Shown here: in pieces, positions 1-6,555 of the stretch
Layout of the letters: each line of letters begins with the position of its first letter
Position numbering within the stretch: the first letter of the stretch is position 1
Source: JAGOEY01 sp017997515
GTDB taxonomy: Bacteria > Pseudomonadota > Gammaproteobacteria > Burkholderiales > Burkholderiaceae_C
DNA: 64,000 nt
NCBI GenBank assembly: GCA_026314275.1
Contig: CP111109.1
Span: 4,030,001 to 4,094,000, forward strand
Direction: 5' to 3'
Program-made: the position numbers and the translations under genes
The notes under the pieces: generated by a model
What the model was told of the DNA's origin: nothing
The model's input: only the letters and a program-made list of their open reading frames with translations
Database searches by the model: none

Positions 1-741
1 GTGACGATTGACCTGGAAAAATTGCCCGAGGAGTTTCGACTGCAACGGCTGGTGTTCAAGGCCGCGCAACGTGCGTTTGAATTGCTGCAAGAGCAGTTCA
101 AGGGCCAGCGTGAATACCTGTTGTTCCAACTGGTGCGGCTGGTGGAGGCGTTTTTGGCATCGGACAAAATCGACATTCCGTCGCTGTTCCACCAAGACCC
201 GCTGCGCAAGCGTATTTTGTATTCGCTGCACATTGACTTGATCACGCAGCATTTGATGAAGTACGTGATTGAGCAGAACACCTTGAAGCTGGAGCCGGTG
301 TTTGACGGCGAACGCCCTATTGGCAGCACCCGTGACATGCGTACTTGGTACACCACGCGTATTGCAGAGCCAACACAACGCTGCCAGGTCAGCCATATCG
401 TGGTGGACAGTGGGTGGGAAAAGTACGCAGCCAACGTGGTGGAGGCGCACCCCAAGGTGGCGGCATGGGTGAAGAACGACCACTTGGGGTTCCACATTCT
501 GTATTTATGGAATGGCTCCAAGCGCAAATACATTCCCGACTTTTTGGTGCGCTACGAATCCGGCAAGACTCTGGTGCTGGAGATCAAGGGCGTGGACTCA
601 CCGCAAGACCAAGCCAAGCGTGCTGCGCTGGCGCAATGGGTGGACGCGGTGAATACCCATGGCGGTTTTGGCACTTGGGCTTGGGATATGGTGGTGGGTG
701 ATGCGGCGGGTATGCAGGATGTGGTTAACAAGCATGCGTAG
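1..741 (+). CDS. Restriction endonuclease, C-terminal part (partial, 5' end outside window)
   Basis: The reading frame is open from the first base to a TAG at 739-741, so the GTG at base 1 is probably internal rather than the start. The visible 246 residues resemble the C-terminus of the large helicase-nuclease restriction enzymes of the type III-like BPTD_3080 family, which are normally around 1000 residues. A PD-(D/E)xK nuclease signature is visible: PDF near residues 179-181, then LEIKG near 193-197, with an acidic residue and lysine correctly spaced. The expected DEAD/DEAH helicase part would lie upstream, outside the window. The neighbouring ATPase/DUF4435 cassette suggests a small defence neighbourhood. 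Assignment to this family rests on recalled sequence similarity, not a search. Confidence 0.75.
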   Translation: MTIDLEKLPEEFRLQRLVFKAAQRAFELLQEQFKGQREYLLFQLVRLVEAFLASDKIDIPSLFHQDPLRKRILYSLHIDLITQHLMKYVIEQNTLKLEPVFDGERPIGSTRDMRTWYTTRIAEPTQRCQVSHIVVDSGWEKYAANVVEAHPKVAAWVKNDHLGFHILYLWNGSKRKYIPDFLVRYESGKTLVLEIKGVDSPQDQAKRAALAQWVDAVNTHGGFGTWAWDMVVGDAAGMQDVVNKHA

Positions 742-780
742 AGTGCTTGCGCAATAATTACTCCTGAAACCATAGCTACT
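742..780. repeat. Family A dispersed repeat, weak copy
   Basis: Just after the restriction gene stop lies TGCTTGCGCAATAATTA followed by CATAGCTACT. These blocks recur in the other family A copies of this window. This copy is diverged and its limits are uncertain. Confidence 0.35.
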
Positions 781-811
781 CCCGCCCACCCCCTGTGCGC
801 CAGAGCCCATT

Positions 812-1726
812 TTGACCTTTAAAAAACCGTTTCAGCCTGCCCCCTTGCCCCTGCCCGTGCGCGACGGTGTGGGGCCCAGTTGTGTGGCCCTGCCAGCCGG
901 GCCGTGGGCCACCATCACCGACTTTCTGGTGCAACGTTTCCCCGCCATCCCGCGCAGCACCTGGCTAGCGCGCATGCAGGCGAATGACGTGGTGGACGAA
1001 TACGGCCAGCACGTGACCGCATCGCGCCCTTACCAGGCACCCCTGCGGGTGTACTACTACCGGGAGCTGCCGCCCGAAGTGCCCGTTCCGTTCGACGAAG
1101 TGGTGCTGTTCCAGGACGCCCATCTGCTGGTGGTCGACAAACCGCACTTTCTGCCCGTCACCCCCGCTGGCAAATACCTGCAACAGACTTTGCTGGTGCG
1201 GCTCAAACGCCGGCTGGGCGTGGAGGCACTGGTGCCCATCCACCGCATCGACCGCGAAACCGCCGGGTTGGTGCTGTTCTCGCTGCAGGCGTCCAGCCGG
1301 GGCGCCTACCAGCAGCTGTTTGCCGAACGCCAGGTGACCAAACACTACGAAGCTATCGTGCCCTGGGCGGATGGCCGCACCCTGCCCGCCACCTACAGCA
1401 GCCGCCTGGAGGACAAGACCTTTATGTGTGTACACGAGGTGCCTGGTGAGGCCAACGCAACCACCCACATCCAGGTCACATCTGTAGTTGGCGACCGCGC
1501 CAAACTACAGCTCTCCCCCGTCACCGGCCGCAAACACCAGCTGCGCGTGCAGTGCGCCGCGCTGGGCATCCCCATCCTGCACGACCGCATCTACCCGCGC
1601 CTGCTACCCGAAGGCACCGACGACTTTGCCCACCCGCTGCAGCTGCTGGCCAAACACCTGCGGTTTGCCGACCCGGTGACGGGTGCGCTGCGGGAGTTCA
1701 CCAGCCCGAGAACGCTGGTGCTGTGA
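812..1726 (+). CDS. RluA-family pseudouridine synthase
   Basis: Predicted 304-residue enzyme that isomerises uridine to pseudouridine in RNA, probably rRNA. The catalytic motif HRIDRETAG is at residues 144-152, with D147 as the expected nucleophilic aspartate. A family-typical segment, GRKHQLRVQ, follows in the C-terminal half. There is no clear full S4 domain at the N-terminus, although residues 35-80 could form a reduced one. The start is a TTG at 812; no good Shine-Dalgarno is visible, so the exact start is uncertain. It is distinct from the rluD and rluB genes elsewhere in the window and its RNA target cannot be read from sequence. It stands between the restriction fragment and the cold-shock/DUF1294 gene on the same strand. 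Confidence 0.85.
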   Translation: MTFKKPFQPAPLPLPVRDGVGPSCVALPAGPWATITDFLVQRFPAIPRSTWLARMQANDVVDEYGQHVTASRPYQAPLRVYYYRELPPEVPVPFDEVVLFQDAHLLVVDKPHFLPVTPAGKYLQQTLLVRLKRRLGVEALVPIHRIDRETAGLVLFSLQASSRGAYQQLFAERQVTKHYEAIVPWADGRTLPATYSSRLEDKTFMCVHEVPGEANATTHIQVTSVVGDRAKLQLSPVTGRKHQLRVQCAALGIPILHDRIYPRLLPEGTDDFAHPLQLLAKHLRFADPVTGALREFTSPRTLVL

Positions 1727-1748
1727 ACACACTTGATCTGATGAACCC

Positions 1749-2447
1749 ATGAAAAAAATCGGCACCATCCAACGCTGGGACGCAGCGCGCGGCTTTGGTT
1801 TTATCCACAGCAGCGACAGCAACGCCGACGTGTTCTTCCACGTGCGCGACTTTCGCGCCGAACCCGGTGTGTTGCCCACAGAAGGCACCCGCGTGCAATT
1901 TGAAGAAATCCACGTCGGCGGCAAAGGGCCACGCGCCATGGCAGTGCAGCCGATGGGTTGGAGCAACCCGCCTCACACGCCCGGCGCACAACCAACACAC
2001 CGCCCTGCCCCTGCCCGGACGCAAAACCCCGTGCGCAAATACGCCGAGCCCCGCACGCAGCGGCGCAGCCCTGCGCCACCCAACAGGCAGCGCTGGGTGG
2101 TGCCCGTCATGCTGTTGTGGGCGGCAGGTGTGTTGTGCGCCGTGTGGCTGGGGCGCTTGCCTTGGTGGGTGGGTGGCGCATTTGTCGGCATCAATGTCGT
2201 CACATTTTTTGCCTATGCATTCGACAAGAATGCCGCCCAGACCGGCCAGTGGCGCACCCCAGAAAACACCCTGCACCTTTACGCCCTGCTAGGCGGCTGG
2301 CCCGCCGCTTGGCTGGCACAGCAAACGCTGCGGCACAAGTCGGGGAAGAGCAGTTTTCAGGCGGTGTATGCGGCGACGGTGCTGCTGCATTGCGTGGCGT
2401 TAGGGGGCTGGGTGTTCTGGCTGGCACCGCGCTTGGGGCTGTTTTAG
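1749..2447 (+). CDS. Cold-shock domain/DUF1294 membrane protein
   Basis: Predicted 232-residue fusion. Residues 1-67 form a cold-shock (OB-fold) domain with the RNA-binding motifs GFGFIH (15-20) and VFFHV (28-32). A basic, proline-rich linker follows (about 70-115). The C-terminal half is DUF1294, with three or four hydrophobic segments and the family motif YAFDK followed by LLGGWPAAW. The combination is a known architecture in proteobacteria; its function is not established. A cytoplasmic nucleic-acid-binding domain tethered to the inner membrane is the natural reading. The start ATG lies 22 bases after the upstream synthase, so the two genes may be co-transcribed. Confidence 0.85.
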   Translation: MKKIGTIQRWDAARGFGFIHSSDSNADVFFHVRDFRAEPGVLPTEGTRVQFEEIHVGGKGPRAMAVQPMGWSNPPHTPGAQPTHRPAPARTQNPVRKYAEPRTQRRSPAPPNRQRWVVPVMLLWAAGVLCAVWLGRLPWWVGGAFVGINVVTFFAYAFDKNAAQTGQWRTPENTLHLYALLGGWPAAWLAQQTLRHKSGKSSFQAVYAATVLLHCVALGGWVFWLAPRLGLF

Positions 2448-2497
2448 GGTGCCAGATTTGGACACTGCGCTAAAGTGAGCGGCCAAGGACAGCTAGC

Positions 2498-2513
2498 GGC
2501 CAAAAGCAGACAT
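2498..2513 (+). repeat. Left flanking motif of the ATPase/DUF4435 cassette
   Basis: GGCCAAAAGCAGACAT lies between the DUF1294 gene and the A+T-rich cassette. An imperfect inverted copy, with 14 of 16 bases matching, lies on the other side of the cassette at 5111-5126. A shorter partial copy, AGCGGCCAA, precedes it at 2478-2486. Confidence 0.45.
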
Positions 2514-2661
2514 GCGGCAGTCCCAATGATGGCTCTCAACCAAAGTGGAATGCTCGTTTTCTAAGTAATGGGATTGCAATTTCCAGACAAGGGTTTCCGA
2601 TCATCATGTGGCGATTGTCATTAAAAAGCGCAGCCACTTGATCTTTATTAACTTGCACCCA

Positions 2662-2690
2662 TTGCAAATTTTCATTTGCAAATTTATACA
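2662..2690 (+). promoter_or_regulatory. Putative promoter with overlapping palindromic operator
   Basis: A sigma-70-like promoter can be drawn as TTGCAA (2662-2667), a 17-base spacer and TATACA (2685-2690), 25 bases before the ATPase start. A perfect inverted repeat overlaps the -35 box and spacer: TTGCAAAT (2662-2669), TTTC, ATTTGCAA (2674-2681). Such a placement would suit a repressor site, but no regulator gene is adjacent. The -10 box is a weak match. Confidence 0.4.
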
Positions 2691-2715
2691 TCAATTAGAT
2701 TGAAAAGACCCAGAA

Positions 2716-4134
2716 ATGCATAAGCCGACCAGATTTGAGATTATTGGGCTATTTGGAGACCGCGACGTATCTCTTCCAATCGAGAATGACGCCTTGATTT
2801 TGGTTGGCCCCAATGGCATTGGAAAAAGTAGCGTCACTAATATATTCTACTTTTTTGTCTCTAGGCAATGGGAACGCCTAGCAGAATACGAGTTCTCTGA
2901 AGTAGCAATCTGGTTCGGCGAGGGCGAGGTAAGAGCTGCGCGCTCAGATATTACAGGGCTTTCTCAGTTTGATAGAGTGACCCGTGATATCTCGCCTACC
3001 TCGCGTATTTCATACTACATTGAAAAACTCCGTGCCGAAGATTTGCTAGAAGAATTTATTACTTCAAAAAAGTCAGGACCCCAATTTCGCGAAAAGGTTG
3101 CGGATGTTCTCTCCGTACCTGCCGAGGAAATTCGCCATCTTCAGTTCTCGCTGAAAAGACGTTTTTCAAGTTTGTCTGAAGACGAAATCTTTATGGCACC
3201 AAGAATTAACATTGGCAGTCAACTTGCTCAAAAACTGCCAGGCCGAGCCCTGTATCTGCCCACATACAGGCGTATCGAAAAAGATTTAAAGGAAATTCTC
3301 CCTGATTTGGAGGACCGACTTCGGTCAAGTGCGCGGCCGGGTTATTCTTTGACGTTTACGCGATCTGCAAAACACTATGTTGATTTAGTGAGCTTTGGAA
3401 TGGAGGATGTGCGCTCAAGCATAGACATTAGAAGCAGGTATTTGCGCGATTATTCGCTCTCGCAATTCAATGATTTGTCGGGCTTGTATTTGCGTGACGT
3501 CATAAAAGGCACAGCAGATCAGTATTCTTCATCCCAGATTTCAGGCTTAGATGAGAGTGGGCTAGCAGTTATTTTAGGCCGAGTCAGTGAGCAAGTTTTA
3601 CCCGCAGAAGACAAAGAGCTGCTGAGAGAGAAAATATTAGGAATGAAACGCAAAAAGCGCGCTGAGATGGATGTCAATGATCTTTATCTTGCACACTATT
3701 TTTCGCGGCTGATGAGTGCCAGCGCAGATATTTCGGCCCAAGAAGCCGAAGTGATCGCTTTTACTGAGGTGTGTAACGCCTATCTCGCGCCAGGCAAGAC
3801 GATGGTGTACGACGACACGAAATTTACTATCGATATATTTGATGACCGCGGACGGCCCATTGACTTGAGCATGCTGTCGTCGGGCGAAAAGCAAGTGGTT
3901 TCATTATTTTCTCATTTGTACTTGGATCAGGCCGATAATCAAATGGTCATAATTGATGAGCCAGAGCTCTCTTTGTCGGTTCCTTGGCAAAAACGGTTTC
4001 TTACCGATATTCTTGATTCTGCTCGGTGTAGCTTTATTTTTTCTGTCACTCATAGTCCATTCATTTACCAGAATAGACTAAAATCGTCCGCGGTTGATTT
4101 AAGGAGAAAGACAACTAGAGGCAAAGGGGCTTGA
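2716..4134 (+). CDS. AAA (ABC-type) ATPase of a PARIS-like defence pair (AriA-like)
   Basis: Predicted 472-residue cytoplasmic ATPase. It shows a Walker A loop GPNGIGKS (31-38), an ABC-type signature LSSGEKQ (387-393), a Walker B ending in DE (414-415) and a switch histidine in VTHSPF (H446). A segment LPTYRRIEKDL (181-191) separates the two ATPase halves, as in ATPases paired with DUF4435 proteins. The partner gene starts one base after the stop. ATPase plus DUF4435 is the architecture of PARIS, where the ATPase senses phage anti-restriction proteins and releases the toxic TOPRIM partner. Gene lengths (472 and 307 residues) fit. The sequence is clearly more A+T-rich than its surroundings, suggesting acquisition by transfer. 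Family placement is firm; calling it true PARIS is inference. Confidence 0.85.
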   Translation: MHKPTRFEIIGLFGDRDVSLPIENDALILVGPNGIGKSSVTNIFYFFVSRQWERLAEYEFSEVAIWFGEGEVRAARSDITGLSQFDRVTRDISPTSRISYYIEKLRAEDLLEEFITSKKSGPQFREKVADVLSVPAEEIRHLQFSLKRRFSSLSEDEIFMAPRINIGSQLAQKLPGRALYLPTYRRIEKDLKEILPDLEDRLRSSARPGYSLTFTRSAKHYVDLVSFGMEDVRSSIDIRSRYLRDYSLSQFNDLSGLYLRDVIKGTADQYSSSQISGLDESGLAVILGRVSEQVLPAEDKELLREKILGMKRKKRAEMDVNDLYLAHYFSRLMSASADISAQEAEVIAFTEVCNAYLAPGKTMVYDDTKFTIDIFDDRGRPIDLSMLSSGEKQVVSLFSHLYLDQADNQMVIIDEPELSLSVPWQKRFLTDILDSARCSFIFSVTHSPFIYQNRLKSSAVDLRRKTTRGKGA

Positions 4135-4135
4135 G

Positions 4136-5059
4136 GTGGAGGACTACGCTGCTTACCTTGCTGAAGAAGCTTGTTCTGATATTGTTGCTCTTCACCAGTT
4201 TAGAATTTTGTATGACGAAAGCCGCTTTGCGTATCATTTTTTTGTTGAGGGTGAAGAGGACGGCCTTTTCTATATGCCTGTTGCGAGACGTCAAGCAAAG
4301 ACTAGTGAATTGCACCTCTATGACTGCGGCGGAAAAAGAAACGTAGTTGATGTTCGCGAGGCCATCAAAGCTGACGGCTATGATTTGAGCAAATGTCTAT
4401 TCTTTATCGATAGGGATTTCGATGATATTCTCGATTCACAGGCGGTAATTGACGAGCATACCTACATAACTGACGGGTATTCTATTGAGAATGACATTTC
4501 AACAGTAGACTGCGCTCGTTTGATAATGGGCGATATTATTGGCCTGTCTAAGGCCGACCCTGAATTTAGTCGTATTGAAATGGCTCTCCTAAATGGGTTT
4601 AAGACTTTCTATCAACAAGTGCGGCCACTTGTGGCGTGGATAGTTGCTGCTAAATCTGCTGGATGTGGGCCAAACCTGCGCAATACGTCCGGCTTAAAGG
4701 GAATTATTACATTTCCGCAAGGAATTCCCTCAATCAGTGCGATTGGTTTTCTGGAGTTCAAGAAAAAGGTGGCGGTAGGTGGCCTCACGCCGCCATTATC
4801 AAGTATTATCAAATACAGGCGCGTTTTAAAAATCGAAGATGCGAAACTTTGGGTGAGGGGTAAGTATGATATTTGGTTCTTTCATACCTTTTTAACAGCT
4901 CAACTTAGCGAAACGTCTGCACGCCGAAAAGCTTCAGGCGGAAAAGCGTTGCGTATCCCATCCTCACTTCGTGAGGGTCGCGTCTTTGAAATCATGGGTG
5001 GAAGGACCTCGCCGCCGGAATCCTTATTGAATTTTTTAGAGAGAAAAATTATTCATTAG
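4136..5059 (+). CDS. DUF4435 TOPRIM-like effector of a PARIS-like defence pair (AriB-like)
   Basis: Predicted 307-residue protein of the DUF4435 family, whose core is TOPRIM/OLD-nuclease-like. Visible motifs are FFVEGEED (35-42, with the candidate catalytic E38), FIDRDFDD (90-97, the acidic DxD pair) and TDGYSIEND (112-120). In PARIS, AriB is the effector released by AriA and cleaves host tRNA. The start is a GTG one base after the ATPase stop (TGA-G-GTG), so translation probably depends on termination and re-initiation. An AAGGAG sits 30 bases upstream, too far to serve this start. No earlier in-frame start exists because a TAA occurs at 4100-4102. Base composition matches the ATPase and differs from the flanks. 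Confidence 0.85.
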   Translation: MEDYAAYLAEEACSDIVALHQFRILYDESRFAYHFFVEGEEDGLFYMPVARRQAKTSELHLYDCGGKRNVVDVREAIKADGYDLSKCLFFIDRDFDDILDSQAVIDEHTYITDGYSIENDISTVDCARLIMGDIIGLSKADPEFSRIEMALLNGFKTFYQQVRPLVAWIVAAKSAGCGPNLRNTSGLKGIITFPQGIPSISAIGFLEFKKKVAVGGLTPPLSSIIKYRRVLKIEDAKLWVRGKYDIWFFHTFLTAQLSETSARRKASGGKALRIPSSLREGRVFEIMGGRTSPPESLLNFLERKIIH

Positions 5060-5110
5060 TGCTGCCCCAAGTTATGGAATCATTCATCGTGCATGAATTA
5101 TCGGGTGGCA

Positions 5111-5126
5111 ATGTCCGCTTTGGGCC
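5111..5126 (-). repeat. Right flanking motif of the ATPase/DUF4435 cassette
   Basis: Read on the minus strand, GGCCCAAAGCGGACAT is an inverted, imperfect copy of the motif at 2498-2513. It overlaps a perfect 16-base palindrome, GCTTTGGGCCCAAAGC, at 5117-5132. Similar motifs are common in intergenic DNA of proteobacteria, so their role as cassette borders is only a suggestion. Confidence 0.45.
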
Positions 5127-5190
5127 CAAAGCAGCCGCATGCAAACACCTGCCCAATCCAACAGCAGCGGCAACACCAGAACATCCTGAC

Positions 5191-5394
5191 TCAGCGCACG
5201 GGGTGCTCGCCTTCAGCAATGGCAAAGACTACTTCCGAGGGGATGCGGGTGCCGTCGTCGGTGGCCACAGCGCTGTCAAAGGCGGCAGCATCTTCGGTAT
5301 CTTCGACTGCTGCGCGAACCTTTTCCCATAGCGCAGCAGGCACCACGTAGTACTCGGGTTTGCCGTTCTTTTTGATGACTTGTACTTTTTCCAT
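5191..5394 (-). pseudogene. Truncated antitoxin (N-terminal domain only)
   Basis: A 67-codon frame preceded by AAGG at good spacing. The protein begins MEKVQVIKKNGKPEYYVVP and resembles the N-terminal part of type II antitoxins that normally continue into a C-terminal helix-turn-helix. It stops after GEHPVR, where the family usually continues (HPVR-x-WRE...) into the DNA-binding domain. No RelE/HigB-like toxin is readable on either side: upstream is a family A repeat and downstream is the cassette border. It may be a relic, or a short antitoxin without DNA binding. Family recognition is from memory and moderately sure; the truncation call depends on it. Confidence 0.5.
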
Positions 5395-5487
5395 TGGTAA
5401 ATACCTTCACGTGTTCTCCTGCAGCACAGGGTAAGGACATGGCGCTGCATCCTATGCCTCTGGTCTGAACAGTACACGCCGCTTTTA

Positions 5488-5537
5488 CTATCAAAACAAT
5501 AGCTACTTGCGACCGCACAGCATGCGCAAGAGGCACT
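5488..5537. repeat. Family A dispersed repeat
   Basis: Contains CTATCAAAACAATAGCT followed by ACTTGCG and GCATGCGCAAGAGGC. The core is nearly identical to the copies at 9020 and 38557. It lies between the antitoxin remnant and the acetyltransferase. Confidence 0.7.
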
Positions 5538-5552
5538 TTTTTCTTCAAACAA

Positions 5553-5957
5553 TCACCCCCCAGAAACACCCCGCCGTTGCAGCTCCATAGCCACAGTCGA
5601 TTCAACAAACCCCAGCTTGGCAAAAAACTCCGGCGCACCTTCTCTTCCTGCGCGCAGCACCCAGGTGATGGACTCCTCCTCACCCACGATGTGTTGGATG
5701 AGCGCCTGGCCAACACCTTGCCGCCGGAACGGCTCGGCCACCACCACCATCGACAGGTAGCCGTTCGAGATGCCATCGGTAATGGCACGCGCAAAGCCGA
5801 TGATTTGCTGCGCCTCAACGGCCACGGCGGTGCGATGGGATGCCGCAATCAGCCGGGCCAAATCCTCTGCACTGCCAACGCGGTGCGCCCAGCCGCTGGC
5901 CTGCAGCAGCTGGTGAACAGCCTGCAGGTCAGGGGCGCTGAAATGTCGAACGAGCAT
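5553..5957 (-). CDS. GNAT-family N-acetyltransferase
   Basis: Small acetyl-CoA-dependent acyltransferase, 134 residues from the ATG at 5957 (147 from a GTG at 5996). Motif A of the fold is visible as MVVVAEPFRRQGVGQALIQ, with the acetyl-CoA pyrophosphate loop RRQGVG, and a terminal FFAKLGFVE that matches motif B. The ATG at 5957 is preferred because an AAGG lies at suitable distance and the resulting N-terminus, MLVRHFSAPDLQAV, is typical of the fold. The substrate is not predictable. The gene is divergent from the small exported protein at 6017. Confidence 0.8.
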   Translation of the reverse strand: MLVRHFSAPDLQAVHQLLQASGWAHRVGSAEDLARLIAASHRTAVAVEAQQIIGFARAITDGISNGYLSMVVVAEPFRRQGVGQALIQHIVGEEESITWVLRAGREGAPEFFAKLGFVESTVAMELQRRGVSGG

Positions 5958-6016
5958 GCGGGCCTTGTGCACCGGTGTCCGGTTGAATATGGGCACCCAT
6001 TTATAATGCCCGCACC

Positions 6017-6346
6017 ATGCTACGGCGTCTTACTGCGGTCCTGATCTTCCACTTTCTCTTGTGTGTTGGGATCAGTGCGTCCGGTTTGAATGTGCCTTCT
6101 TCTGCACCGCAATGGGCAGAGTCGACGGAGCTGAGCACGCACTCCCACCCAGGAACACCCGATGTATTCCCTGACGCAAGTGACCACGCGCTGATGGATG
6201 ACAAGGGTGATTTCCCCGACCAGCTGGAAGTGCTGAGCCACGCCAGCGTTGACGCGGTGGATGCCCTTGCCGCCGTTCCGGGCCGGGTGGTCACATCTCT
6301 CTCTGCGGTCACCGCACCGCCGCACCGGCCGCCAAAAGCGGCATAA
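6017..6346 (+). CDS. Small exported protein of unknown function
   Basis: Predicted 109 residues with a hydrophobic N-terminal segment (about 4-22, ending in ISASG) that reads as a Sec signal peptide. The mature part is acidic, rich in His and Asp in its centre (HSHPGTPDVF, DASDHALMDDKGDF) and ends in a proline/lysine tail. No family is recognised. Comparable small His/Asp-rich exported proteins are found beside metal-transport genes, and the next gene encodes a CNNM/CorC-type transporter, so a link to metal handling is possible but not shown. It could also be a chance frame, although the signal peptide argues against that. Confidence 0.5.
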   Translation: MLRRLTAVLIFHFLLCVGISASGLNVPSSAPQWAESTELSTHSHPGTPDVFPDASDHALMDDKGDFPDQLEVLSHASVDAVDALAAVPGRVVTSLSAVTAPPHRPPKAA

Positions 6347-6555
6347 ATCCCCGTTCCGGGCTGCCTGCGTAGCGCACGCGCGCACTGCAGCCCCACCACG
6401 CGCCATGCGCTGGCGGCACATTGTCTGTGTCCCCAGCGGGCTTTGGCCATAGGCAGTCTGGCTGCCTGCTACGCCATGCCACTCCCTTCTGGGCCCCGCC
6501 ACCTGCACTGTGACCGGTGGGCGGTGCCTGTACCGCAACACACACATCGTCTCCC

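Noticed and set aside
1..3. GTG at the first base as a gene start
   Set aside because: The frame is open to the window edge and the protein matches only the C-terminal part of a large enzyme, so it is most likely internal.
5059..5331. 90-codon plus-strand frame after the DUF4435 gene
   Set aside because: It runs through a repeat-like motif and antisense to the antitoxin remnant; no ribosome-binding site or family.
5395..5552. Search for a toxin partner of the antitoxin remnant
   Set aside because: Translation of both strands gave no RelE/HigB-like segment; a family A repeat fills the space.
6347..6555. Possible metal riboswitch before the CNNM transporter
   Set aside because: A stem near 6498-6526 is present, but no yybP-ykoY or M-box consensus elements could be found.
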